DNA of 64,000 bases from Bacteroidales bacterium UBA2295 (GTDB taxonomy: Bacteria > Bacteroidota > Bacteroidia > Bacteroidales > Tenuifilaceae). Position 1 is the first letter of the stretch. Every line of letters starts with the position of its first letter. The stretch spans positions 1-64,000 of the forward strand of contig DDWD01000212.1 in the NCBI GenBank assembly GCA_002345825.1, written 5' to 3'. A program made the position numbers and the translations under genes. Positions 45,009-53,479 of this stretch are shown piece after piece. The notes under the pieces were generated by a model, which made no database searches, was not told the origin of the DNA, and worked only from the letters and a program-made list of their open reading frames with translations.

Positions 45009-45758
45009 TTAAATACATTTAAACATATGGTTTAACTTGCTATCTATTAAATGCTCTTCACCAAGCTGTTTAATAATATCGTTCTTATACTTCCAGGTAA
45101 TAGAAATACATTGGCATTTATCCCCAATCAATTTAAGTAGGTGAATGATGTGGGTTAGATAATTGAGATTATTCTCATCAATTGAGTGGATAAAAAAATC
45201 GACGTTAAAACTAATTGCCTCAGGCTCATTATACCTTAACATCTCAAGCCACAAAACTAGGGGATAAAAATACACCCAGGGCTCGCTGTGAACACAGCTG
45301 CCCTCTATGATTATATCAACAGAATCGTCGTAGTAAACAAGAGGAGCAGCGTCTGTCATTATATGACTAAACGTACTAGGTAATTGCTTTTCAGTAATAT
45401 TGAAGGGGAATTTAAAAAATTCAGCAAACTCTTCGCCATCTTCTTTGATATCAATATCATCTGCAAAGTAGTGCCAGTTTACAACTACTTGCTTACCCTT
45501 GTCATGCTGTTTCTCGAGCAGCTTAAAAAGATCATAAAAAGATTTGGACGAAGAGTTGCCAAAATACATCATAGAAAAACTAACCTCGAGGCTAATCCCA
45601 CCCGAAAAAAAATATTTATCAACCCAATTTATAAGTGCCGTGTAGAATAAAGTAGGGTTTTCGGGTATTGAAATCCCCGACACCTGCACAGTACCCTTTT
45701 GGGAGTCTGCAACTATAAGCGGTTCTCGATTTGAGGGGGAGTTTATTAGGTTTTCCAT
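45009..45758 (-). CDS. Double SiaC-like (DUF1987) protein
   Basis: 249 residues. The first half (about 12-125) is a clear SiaC/DUF1987 domain: VQVSGISIPENPTLFYTALI, then MYFGNSSSKSFYDLFKLLEK with the Ser69-71 loop where SiaC is phosphorylated, and VVVNWHYFADD. The second half (about 130-245) follows the same plan in weaker form: VDIIIEGSCVHSEP, FYPLVLWLEML, ISFNVDFFIHSIDENNLNYL and CISITWKYKND. So it is a tandem duplication of a normally 120-130 residue protein. SiaC works with a SiaB kinase and a SpoIIE phosphatase; neither is adjacent. ATG 45758 is preferred to GTG 45767. Confidence 0.85.
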   Translation of the reverse strand: MENLINSPSNREPLIVADSQKGTVQVSGISIPENPTLFYTALINWVDKYFFSGGISLEVSFSMMYFGNSSSKSFYDLFKLLEKQHDKGKQVVVNWHYFADDIDIKEDGEEFAEFFKFPFNITEKQLPSTFSHIMTDAAPLVYYDDSVDIIIEGSCVHSEPWVYFYPLVLWLEMLRYNEPEAISFNVDFFIHSIDENNLNYLTHIIHLLKLIGDKCQCISITWKYKNDIIKQLGEEHLIDSKLNHMFKCI

Positions 45759-45973
45759 TTTGCTCACGTTTGGTTAAACTAAAATAGCTCTAAATTTAAA
45801 ATTATCACTCAGTGGGAGTAAAACTCTTATTTAAAACTTGGTTCTCCATTCGGTAAAATTATATCGGTGGGAGTTGCAATCGGTGCACTGGTGTTAACCA
45901 AAACAGGGAACCTAATTGATGTAGCTTGAGGAGAAGTGCAAATAATTTGTTTTCCTTATGAATCCTTAAACTA

Positions 45974-46004
45974 AGGCAGGCGAGCACTCGGTGCTCGCCT
46001 GCCT
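45974..46004. terminator. 14-bp perfect hairpin after the kelch gene
   Basis: AGGCAGGCGAGCAC-TCG-GTGCTCGCCTGCCT. For the minus-strand kelch gene it lies 29 bases past the stop and is followed by TTAGTTT, a weak U-tract. It could terminate that operon. The AGGCAGGC arms also resemble the CCTGCCTG mini-palindromes at 4-6 kb. Confidence 0.55.
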
Positions 46005-46033
46005 GTAGTTTTTAAGTAAATTTATTGAGTGAA

Positions 46034-47605
46034 CTAAATATCCTCATTGGGATCGTAAACCCAAAAATCCTTTTTGTAACCAACGGGTTGGGTGTACTCT
46101 GCTCCCGTTCCAAAATAGCCTTTACCATTTAGAGCAACGCCAATGGCTGAGTACCGACTCCCTGGCTTCATGTATGTTTTTTGTGTCCATGTATTATCTG
46201 CAGGCGAAAACTCCCACAAATCGTAATAGGGTGTTGATCCTGTGTATCCAGAGCCAACATAAGCCTTGTCGCCAATAACAAAGCTTATAGCTGAGAACCT
46301 TCTATTATCCCAGGTAGGTTCAATACCTGCTGCTTCGGCCCAGGTATCGGCACTAGGATTATACTCCCAAAATTCAGCTCTCACTTCGTTGTTATAACCA
46401 GTACCAATGTACCCCTTGCCATTAACAGCAAAGCCAACCGCTTTGTATATTAAGCCGCCGCCATAAGATTGCTTCTGAGTCCACACATCGGTTTGGGAGT
46501 CGTACTCCCAAAAGTCAGGATTAAACAGATTACTTACCCCCATTCCAACGTACCCCTTATCACCAATGGCAAAGGCAGCAGCGCCGTCTCTAGGAGAGCC
46601 ACCAAAATCGGCTATTCGTGCCCACTGGCCAGTTGTTGGGTTGTACGCCCAAAAATCCTTGCTATCGCCCCCTTGAATTGCACCTGTGCCCACATATCCC
46701 TTGCCGTTAATTACAAATGCAACTGCTGTGTGACGGGGTTCTCCGGGGAAGTCTGCAATTCTGCTCCACTGGTCTGTATCGGGGTTGTACTCCCAAAAAT
46801 CGGAAGTGAACTCATTGCTTGGGGTTGTTCCGGTACCAACATATATCCTATTGCCAATGGCAAAGGACACTGCTGCGCTCCTCTCCTCGCCACCAAAATC
46901 GGCTAGCTGCGTCCAAGGATCAGGAAGGGTTCTAAATTCAAGTTCTTGGCCATAAGAAGTTCCTATGGAATTTGTTGCGTAGGCTCGGGTGAAGTAAACT
47001 GTATTGGGCAGCAAATTAGATAGGTTACAAGTAAACTCATAGTCTTCCCACTCATTAAGTTCTCCTTGTATCTTAAAATCATCAATCGTTGGATTAGGTG
47101 TAGTGGCCCAACAAACTCCCGCTGTGGTGGTTGCACCGCCATCATATAGCAACTTTCCGCCAAAAACTGCGGAATTTGTGGTTATGTTTTCAACAGCAGC
47201 GAAACTCTGTACAATAGGTGCTCCAACCACAGTTGAGAACATCTTTTCGTCTCCGTAGTACACACCCCTATCGGTCTGTGCAAAAACCCGATAGTTATAA
47301 TGGGTATTTGATGAAAGGCCATTTGCCTGAACAGTAAAAGTAGAATTACCCAATGAACCCTCAACATATCCATCAACTATTGTTGGCATAGGATGTGGAC
47401 TAAAACAGATGCCCAATTTCTGGATCGTTGCACCACCATCGGAAACTAATTCGCCCTTAAGGGTTGCCGATTCGGCATTTATTTCTGTTGCCTCAAGGGT
47501 GCGCAGCTCGGGATCTGTTAAAACCTCGTCAGAACAAGAAATTACAACCGCTAGGCACACTAGGACAACTGCAAACACTTTGAATATATTTTGAATAGAT
47601 CTCAT
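46034..47605 (-). CDS. Surface lipoprotein with Fn3-like and kelch repeats
   Basis: A 523-residue lipoprotein: signal peptide with lipobox VVIS-Cys24, followed by SDE, an acidic stretch that can act as a surface-export signal in Bacteroidota. Two fibronectin-III-like modules follow (about 35-125 and 130-230), each with the GGATxxxxGxCxxxxPxPTI pattern and VFAQTDRGVYYG or AYATNSIGTSYG. The C-terminal half (about 235-515) has six kelch repeats with YVGTG and DFWEYNP/W motifs, enough for a six-blade propeller. It is the third gene of the caspase/barrel/kelch operon. It probably binds a ligand; enzymatic activity is not evident. Confidence 0.88.
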   Translation of the reverse strand: MRSIQNIFKVFAVVLVCLAVVISCSDEVLTDPELRTLEATEINAESATLKGELVSDGGATIQKLGICFSPHPMPTIVDGYVEGSLGNSTFTVQANGLSSNTHYNYRVFAQTDRGVYYGDEKMFSTVVGAPIVQSFAAVENITTNSAVFGGKLLYDGGATTTAGVCWATTPNPTIDDFKIQGELNEWEDYEFTCNLSNLLPNTVYFTRAYATNSIGTSYGQELEFRTLPDPWTQLADFGGEERSAAVSFAIGNRIYVGTGTTPSNEFTSDFWEYNPDTDQWSRIADFPGEPRHTAVAFVINGKGYVGTGAIQGGDSKDFWAYNPTTGQWARIADFGGSPRDGAAAFAIGDKGYVGMGVSNLFNPDFWEYDSQTDVWTQKQSYGGGLIYKAVGFAVNGKGYIGTGYNNEVRAEFWEYNPSADTWAEAAGIEPTWDNRRFSAISFVIGDKAYVGSGYTGSTPYYDLWEFSPADNTWTQKTYMKPGSRYSAIGVALNGKGYFGTGAEYTQPVGYKKDFWVYDPNEDI

Positions 47606-47633
47606 AGTTGTATGTATGAAATTTTAGTATCAA

Positions 47634-49028
47634 TTAAAACAGCTCGCTGATGTGAAGTCCAAGGGCAAGTTCTATGTTGATTGATGAATATCTTCTTGAA
47701 TTTTCATCAAATCCAAGCCGTAAGGCGTGCATATCGAACATATGCCATGAGTCGGCATAATTTAATTTTAACAGGTGCATAGCCGATGAGATGCGAAAAT
47801 AGAAGTACTTACTAGGCTGAATATTCATATTGATGCGCCCAAACAGATAACCATAACTTTTATTCTCCTGCGTAAGTCGTACCACATCATCGTCCCACTC
47901 ATATTTACCAAATGGTAGGGTGGGGTGCGAATAAATCATTTGATTCGTTGCAAGATCAAGGCCAGTAAACTCAGCATTACCCCATATGGAGCTCTCATAG
48001 GAAGGCTTTACCTGAATCTGAGCACCCAAATCGAAGGAGAAGTTAAATTTTGGTTTACCGGTCTGGAATCTTACAAATACTGGTACAGCGCTGTATTCAA
48101 CTTTTATATAATGGTAAAAATGGGCAAAATTGAGAATTGGTATAAAACCCTGTATCTCGTCAGCCACTATATACTGGTTGGCACTCACCTCAAAACGAGC
48201 AATATGTTTATCCTTACCGTATCCCACACCAAAACCAAACCATGGCTTGGGCATATATACAAGATTAAATATAAGGCCATTGTAAGCTGATGAGGTTCGA
48301 TAATCGCCTGAATATGTTAATTCATTTGATAAGGAATAGGTGTAATAAAAATCATTAATCTGGTCGTAAGCCTCATATGTAAAGGGGTTTCCATTAGAAC
48401 TATAGCGATAAGGAAACATCCCTGCCATGGCCACAATATTTGAACTAATCTCAAGAAACAACCCCTCGCGAAACATTTTCTTCCTAAAAACCTTATTATG
48501 ATAGTCTGCCGAAGCAATTCTGGAGATGGATTTTTTTGAACCAGCAGATCGGATATAGAAGTACTGATGGTCGGCAAAGCTAAGAATCTTCCCATCTTTT
48601 CGAATTCCGGAGTATTCAACGGGAGCTTTAAACACATGGGTTTTTGAAAAGATACTTCCTCGGATATCTAATAGTTCTATGCTGTCTACACTAAACGCCG
48701 TGCCTAAACCATCGGGGTAACTGCCCACAATGTGCGTATGAAATTGCAGGGGTGATATAAAATCGCCTTTAAAATGCTCTTTGGATAGGAAGTTATGAAT
48801 AATCTTGCTTTTGGAACTACCAAAAAGAGATAGAAGATCCTGAGCATTATTGGCATAATCGTCGGGGTTATTGGCATACCTATCGAAAGTCTTTAGGTAA
48901 AGAGTAACTTGCCCCTTCGATTCCAAGGCTCTTGGGCTATCGGCTTTTTTGTGCTGAGCCCACAAGTTGTTAGCCAAAAATATTAAACCAATGCTAAAAA
49001 CAATATACTTTATTGTATTGCTATTCAT
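47634..49028 (-). CDS. Secreted/outer-membrane beta-rich protein
   Basis: A 464-residue protein with a signal peptide (about 1-24, ending NNLWAQ). The rest is beta-rich with alternating aromatic and polar residues and many Tyr and Gly, consistent with a porin-like barrel in the second half (about 210-464). No named family was recognised. ATG 49028 is preferred to one at 49067, inside the preceding gene, because it starts the signal peptide. It lies 20 bases after the caspase gene and 28 before the kelch gene. Confidence 0.65.
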   Translation of the reverse strand: MNSNTIKYIVFSIGLIFLANNLWAQHKKADSPRALESKGQVTLYLKTFDRYANNPDDYANNAQDLLSLFGSSKSKIIHNFLSKEHFKGDFISPLQFHTHIVGSYPDGLGTAFSVDSIELLDIRGSIFSKTHVFKAPVEYSGIRKDGKILSFADHQYFYIRSAGSKKSISRIASADYHNKVFRKKMFREGLFLEISSNIVAMAGMFPYRYSSNGNPFTYEAYDQINDFYYTYSLSNELTYSGDYRTSSAYNGLIFNLVYMPKPWFGFGVGYGKDKHIARFEVSANQYIVADEIQGFIPILNFAHFYHYIKVEYSAVPVFVRFQTGKPKFNFSFDLGAQIQVKPSYESSIWGNAEFTGLDLATNQMIYSHPTLPFGKYEWDDDVVRLTQENKSYGYLFGRINMNIQPSKYFYFRISSAMHLLKLNYADSWHMFDMHALRLGFDENSRRYSSINIELALGLHISELF

Positions 49029-49048
49029 ATGGTAAAAGGTTATAGTGA

Positions 49049-50683
49049 TTACCGATTTAGTTTCCAACTACGCCAATCGTTGCTTAGCTGATGGCTCACA
49101 TTAAGGGTTGGGTTCTGCTCTCTATTGTTGTGGATAATGGAAGATGTGGCCACCTTTGATGTAACATAGTCAACCAGCTCGCCCATGGTAATATCTCCAC
49201 TGCTGTCCTGCAATGCTTTTAAAAGATAGTACGAGAACATTCCGTGAAACTTATTCCTGTAGGGCAAAGCCGACTCATTACCCGCGCTAGCCGATAGCAC
49301 CAAAACATTTCCCTTAACCGGTTCCTCACGAGGACGAATCCTAACTGCTCTTGCGGCAAGTAGGCCCTGCTCGCGGCCACCACCGCTAAAACAAGCATCG
49401 AGAAAAACGGTGATGCCCTTGGATGGATTTTCGCCTAGCTTGGCATACAAATCCTTTAGCTTAATGGCAAACTCTAGGTCATTTCCGCTAACATCAACAG
49501 GTATAATATGGCCTTCGCGGGTTTTCTCATCGGGAAAGCCATGGCCAGCAAAAAACATAATGGCTTCGCCATTGCCTTGGGTCGCCTTAAGCAGCGAAGT
49601 TAGCTGATTAATTCCTCGATGCATTTCAACAGCTTTAGCATCGAGCATAAAAATGATGTTCGACTCCTTTACCCCCAGAGTATTTATGGCATACTGCTTA
49701 AAGGTTTCGGCATCGCGGCGAGCAAATTCTACGTTCGACTCGTAGTTTAGCCCCTTTTGGTGCGAGCGGTAGTCCTCGTTGCCTACAATTAGCGCAAATC
49801 GGTTTTCGTAAACCCTGCCTATGGATGGAATAAGCGTATCGACATCCGACACCATCTCCACCTTTAGCTGCTCTGCCAAAAGTCTTTGTTCAACATCGGA
49901 GGCAACCTTGGCCTCAACAAAAAACTCCTGCTCGCCTACATTGCCCGCTAAATCATTTGCGGTTACACGAATTGGATAGGTACCGCCAATGCGCGATAGC
50001 GGAACTTTTGCAATAAAAACAGAATCGTTCAGTGGAACGGCCTTGGTGCTATTTACATTTACCTCGGCAAGCGGATTCCGGTCCTTAACCAATACCTTAA
50101 CCTCAACCTCGTTGGTGAAAATTTGAGGCCTGAAACCATCCATAACCCCATCGGGAGTAAGAACAGTAATCTGTGGCGGTGTAACATCTTTTATATCCGA
50201 AGGGTTGATGGTGAAATGAGCCAGAAAGTTACGAGGCGATCGTGCCAAAAAGTTTTGCCACTGCGATGGGTTAAGCGCAGCATCAATGGTTGGGGCAAAG
50301 CTAAATGGAATATCAACAGTAAACTTGTTTTGATCTATGTTGATATCGTCATCCACAACAAATTTTAGGGTTAGCGTTGAATTGAAGTAGAAAAGGTTGC
50401 TTCGGCTCTCCTCAAAGGTTTTGCAAACAATTTTACCGTCGCCGGGCATCTTCACCTTGTTCTTATCGAACACAATTAGCGATCGCTTATCGTCAATTGG
50501 TTTACGATCCTTATCGAGCCAATCGACCTGAAGAGCCAGAACAAACTCATTAGCCTCAACTTTTCCTGAACTTATTTTCAGTAGTCCCTGTTTGCTGCCA
50601 GGAGCAGTAAAAATAAGGGTTTGGCTTTGTAAATTAACAATTGAAACCAGTAATCCCAATAGCAATAACAATTTAGTCTTCAT
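49049..50683 (-). CDS. Secreted caspase-family (C14) protease
   Basis: A 544-residue exported protein: signal peptide (about 1-21), a beta-sandwich region (about 25-260, including an Ig-like segment VTPPQITVLTPDGV), and a C14 caspase p20-like domain (about 285-535). The dyad is visible: His381 in FFAGHGFPDE and Cys431 in FLDACFSGGG. YALIVGN-type start is RFALIVGNEDYR. Prokaryotic caspase-like proteins usually cut after Arg or Lys, and secreted ones occur in Bacteroidota with unknown targets. It is the first gene of a three-gene unit. Confidence 0.92.
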   Translation of the reverse strand: MKTKLLLLLGLLVSIVNLQSQTLIFTAPGSKQGLLKISSGKVEANEFVLALQVDWLDKDRKPIDDKRSLIVFDKNKVKMPGDGKIVCKTFEESRSNLFYFNSTLTLKFVVDDDINIDQNKFTVDIPFSFAPTIDAALNPSQWQNFLARSPRNFLAHFTINPSDIKDVTPPQITVLTPDGVMDGFRPQIFTNEVEVKVLVKDRNPLAEVNVNSTKAVPLNDSVFIAKVPLSRIGGTYPIRVTANDLAGNVGEQEFFVEAKVASDVEQRLLAEQLKVEMVSDVDTLIPSIGRVYENRFALIVGNEDYRSHQKGLNYESNVEFARRDAETFKQYAINTLGVKESNIIFMLDAKAVEMHRGINQLTSLLKATQGNGEAIMFFAGHGFPDEKTREGHIIPVDVSGNDLEFAIKLKDLYAKLGENPSKGITVFLDACFSGGGREQGLLAARAVRIRPREEPVKGNVLVLSASAGNESALPYRNKFHGMFSYYLLKALQDSSGDITMGELVDYVTSKVATSSIIHNNREQNPTLNVSHQLSNDWRSWKLNR

Positions 50684-50851
50684 ATGCTTATGTTTTAAAA
50701 AGTGAACCTTATACGTTTGTTCAAATCGCTTAAAATTAGACATAGGAAACCCACGGAGTAGGGCTACATAAAGTCCCCTGCTCTGTGTTCGAAATTTGGC
50801 TTACACCTTAGTCGATAAAATTTGGATTAGGGTTAAATATAAAAACAGGGC

Positions 50852-51643
50852 TTAAAAGGCTTTAACAGCCTTGCGCCTGAGCTTAAATCTTGTATCCTCA
50901 TCGGAAATACGCTCATGGTTGTAAATATTCTTCTCCCACTCGCCATACATTGGGTTGGGGAATGCAATAAATCTCCGACCAAACTCCTCGCGATACTCAT
51001 CAACTATTGGCTGGCCCCAGCTATCAGTGCGATCCTCAAACACCTCGGCAAAATCGTTAAGGTTATCGCCTAACAAAAGAATAATATCGAATTTTTGCGA
51101 CACAAGTTGCCTGCGTGGCTCCTTGCCACTGGTGGTATCCTTTAAAAAGAAATTTTCGGGTTTAACAAAGGCAAATCCTATCTTCTCCATATTACGCATA
51201 GTGGCATCCTGCTCATCAACGGTGCGATTACTCAGGTAAATTACATCGACACCTACCGATTGGCAGAATTGCGAGAACTCAACCGCACCGGGGAGCGCCT
51301 CAGCCTGCTCAAGGGCAACCCACTCGCCCCACATTTCAGGCGTAAAAGGTTTACCGGTTTCAATCATTTTCCCTTGAAAGGGGCTGTTATCAATCATTGT
51401 TTCATCTAAATCAACAACAACTGCTTTGGGTTTGGAACTCTTTTGCTTGCTGTATTCAACTACCCTTTCCTTAGCAATATTGAAACCCTGGTAATACAGC
51501 GCTTTCATCTCGGGTGAACTCTGATACCATATGGTAGCTAGGGTTATATTCTCTTGATTTATATTATGCTCACTATCTTTTACCTGCGAAGTACAGCCTA
51601 AAATTATAGTTGAAGTAATAAGAGCAATAATTATTCTTTTCAT
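50852..51643 (-). CDS. e(P4)-family acid phosphatase / 5'-nucleotidase lipoprotein
   Basis: A 263-residue HAD-superfamily (class C acid phosphatase) lipoprotein. The lipobox is IILG-Cys17. Motif I is VVDLDETMIDNSP, motif II IYLSNR, and motif IV LLGDNLNDF. Relatives dephosphorylate nucleoside monophosphates (including NMN) at the outer membrane so the nucleoside can be taken up. ATG 51643 gives the signal peptide. It is monocistronic. Confidence 0.94.
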   Translation of the reverse strand: MKRIIIALITSTIILGCTSQVKDSEHNINQENITLATIWYQSSPEMKALYYQGFNIAKERVVEYSKQKSSKPKAVVVDLDETMIDNSPFQGKMIETGKPFTPEMWGEWVALEQAEALPGAVEFSQFCQSVGVDVIYLSNRTVDEQDATMRNMEKIGFAFVKPENFFLKDTTSGKEPRRQLVSQKFDIILLLGDNLNDFAEVFEDRTDSWGQPIVDEYREEFGRRFIAFPNPMYGEWEKNIYNHERISDEDTRFKLRRKAVKAF

Positions 51644-51705
51644 CTCTACGTGTTTTGTCATTGTTGATTACTATTACAATCTTAATAATTTTTTTTATTT
51701 ATCTA

Positions 51706-51713
51706 TACCTTTG
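51706..51713 (+). promoter_or_regulatory. Upstream -7-like box before the sigma factor gene (TACCTTTG)
   Basis: A perfect TAnnTTTG match 138 bases before the sigma gene; a second, closer box is at 51787. Only one may be used. Confidence 0.3.
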
Positions 51714-51786
51714 GTTTTAAATTTGAGTATGCTTTGTGCAATTTTTTTTGCTGCACACCACATTTCCAAATCTAGCGTAACAAAAA

Positions 51787-51794
51787 TATATTTG
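51787..51794 (+). promoter_or_regulatory. Candidate -7 box for the ECF sigma gene (TATATTTG)
   Basis: A perfect TAnnTTTG match 56 bases before ATG 51851, with a TTTC (one mismatch to TTTG) at 51763-51766, a 20-base spacer. Confidence 0.55.
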
Positions 51795-51850
51795 TCCTGT
51801 AACTTTTTTAAGAGACCACCGTCTTACAACCGAAATTTCGAAACAATAGA

Positions 51851-52336
51851 ATGACCGCCAAGGAATACAATTTATGTGTCGATAAGTTTGCCGATGGACT
51901 GTATCGTTTTGCCCTAAAAACGCTAAACGATGCCGACAGGGCTAACGATGTGGTGCAGGATTGTTTTGAGCGGCTGTGGGTAAAACACAACGATGTTGAT
52001 AACACCAAGGCAAAGTCGTACCTGTTCACTTCGGCTTATCACGCTTGCATAGATGTGATTAGAGCGAATAAGCGCAGCGGGGCTATGGACGAAAGCATTG
52101 AAGATAGCCTATATACCACAACACAATATAGCGATTTGCAAGAGGTGCTGCACGAGGCGCTAAAAAAGCTATCGGAAATTCAGCGATCGGTAATTTTACT
52201 AAGAGACTACGAAGGATATTCGTACGAGGAGATTGGGAATATTACGGGGCTTACCGAATCGCAGGTAAAAGTTTACATATATAGGGGGCGTTTGGCGCTT
52301 AAGCAATACATTGGACATTTAGAAACAGTAATATAG
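51851..52336 (+). CDS. ECF-type RNA polymerase sigma factor
   Basis: A 161-residue sigma-70 family protein of the ECF group. Region 2 covers about 10-75 (LYRFALKTLNDADRANDVVQDCFERLW, KSYLFTSAYHACIDVIR) and region 4 about 100-155 (LSEIQRSVILLRDYEGYSYEEIG with the HTH ESQVKVYIYRGRLALK). Two bases later a membrane protein of the anti-sigma type begins, so this is a sigma/anti-sigma pair. The target regulon is not known. Confidence 0.95.
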   Translation: MTAKEYNLCVDKFADGLYRFALKTLNDADRANDVVQDCFERLWVKHNDVDNTKAKSYLFTSAYHACIDVIRANKRSGAMDESIEDSLYTTTQYSDLQEVLHEALKKLSEIQRSVILLRDYEGYSYEEIGNITGLTESQVKVYIYRGRLALKQYIGHLETVI

Positions 52337-52338
52337 TC

Positions 52339-53385
52339 ATGCCAATTAACAGAAACAACTACGAGGTTTACTTCATCGATTACATCGATGGCAATCTTTC
52401 GTCTTCGCAGGCAAAGGAGTTGCTGGCATTCCTCGAGCAAAACCCCGACCTGGCAGCTGAACTAAATGGTATTGACAACGCACACCTACAACCCATTGAA
52501 AGTCCATATTCAAAAAGTGAGTTTTTAAAAAAGGATTTACAGTGGGGTGTAGCGAACCGATTAGATTACCTATGCATTGCAAAAATTGAGGGCGATATAT
52601 GTAACGAAGAGGAGAGCGAGTTGCAGGAACTTTTAGTAGCCAGCTCTGTGGCAAAATCTGACTTTGCCTCTTTTGAAAAATCGAGGCTACTTGCTGACTC
52701 AAAAATTGCTTTCTCAAATAAATCGGCTATAAAGCATATTAACATTCTAGGCCTCACCTACAAAACCATTTGGGCCTTAGGTTCCAGTGTGGCTGCTGTA
52801 TTTATAGTTTTATTTGGATTAGCCATAGGGCTTAATAGATTTTCCAAAATGCCCGATCAGCCTCTGGCCTTGAGCAGCAAAAATAATGATGGAATTGAAA
52901 AAGCTATTGAACCGATTGAAATTGAGAATAGCATAAAAAAACCACAGGTTGAAATGCCCACTGCTGATATTGTTGAAAAACACTCACAACCCATACCAGT
53001 TAAGGCGTCATCGGCAAAGACCACAGATCAGGACCAACCCGAACCCTCTAGATTTGTGGCCGACAATAAAATTGAAGTAATCTCGAGAATTGAACTAGCC
53101 TCAATACCACAATCGGTAACAATAGAGGATAGCAAAGCCCTACTAGCAATGGCGGGTATTTCGGTAAATTCGGTGGCAAATTCCCAAAAGAGTAATATTC
53201 AAAAGCAATCTGGCGTCCGCGAGATTGGCCTCTTTGAGCTAGCTCAAATGGGCTTCGACCGGCTATCGGAGGTAACTGGCAAAACCCTAAGTCTTAATGC
53301 CCATAAGGATAGTGATGGGGATATTAGAAAAATTAATTTCGAGTCGGAGCTGTTTGCCTTATCGGTTCCCGTTAGGAAAAAATAA
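52339..53385 (+). CDS. Probable anti-sigma factor, single-pass membrane protein
   Basis: A 348-residue protein. The N-terminal cytoplasmic part (about 1-135) starts NNYEVYFIDYIDGNLSSSQAKELLAFLEQNPDL, the usual start of Bacteroidota anti-sigma proteins. One membrane helix is at about 142-164; the periplasmic part (about 170-348) is polar, rich in Pro, Glu and Lys, with no FecR-like domain. It begins two bases after the sigma gene stop, so expression is coupled. Function is inferred from this position and topology. Confidence 0.8.
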   Translation: MPINRNNYEVYFIDYIDGNLSSSQAKELLAFLEQNPDLAAELNGIDNAHLQPIESPYSKSEFLKKDLQWGVANRLDYLCIAKIEGDICNEEESELQELLVASSVAKSDFASFEKSRLLADSKIAFSNKSAIKHINILGLTYKTIWALGSSVAAVFIVLFGLAIGLNRFSKMPDQPLALSSKNNDGIEKAIEPIEIENSIKKPQVEMPTADIVEKHSQPIPVKASSAKTTDQDQPEPSRFVADNKIEVISRIELASIPQSVTIEDSKALLAMAGISVNSVANSQKSNIQKQSGVREIGLFELAQMGFDRLSEVTGKTLSLNAHKDSDGDIRKINFESELFALSVPVRKK

Positions 53386-53479
53386 GAATTTGCCAAGAGC
53401 CTGTAACTTTTAGTTTAGCTCACCGTCATACAGCAAAATTATCAACCAAAATTTTATTAATCACTAAAGAAAATTGAAT

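Noticed and set aside
52373..52757. Minus-strand frames opposite the anti-sigma gene
   Set aside because: They are antisense to a gene coupled to the sigma factor by two bases, with no recognisable domain.
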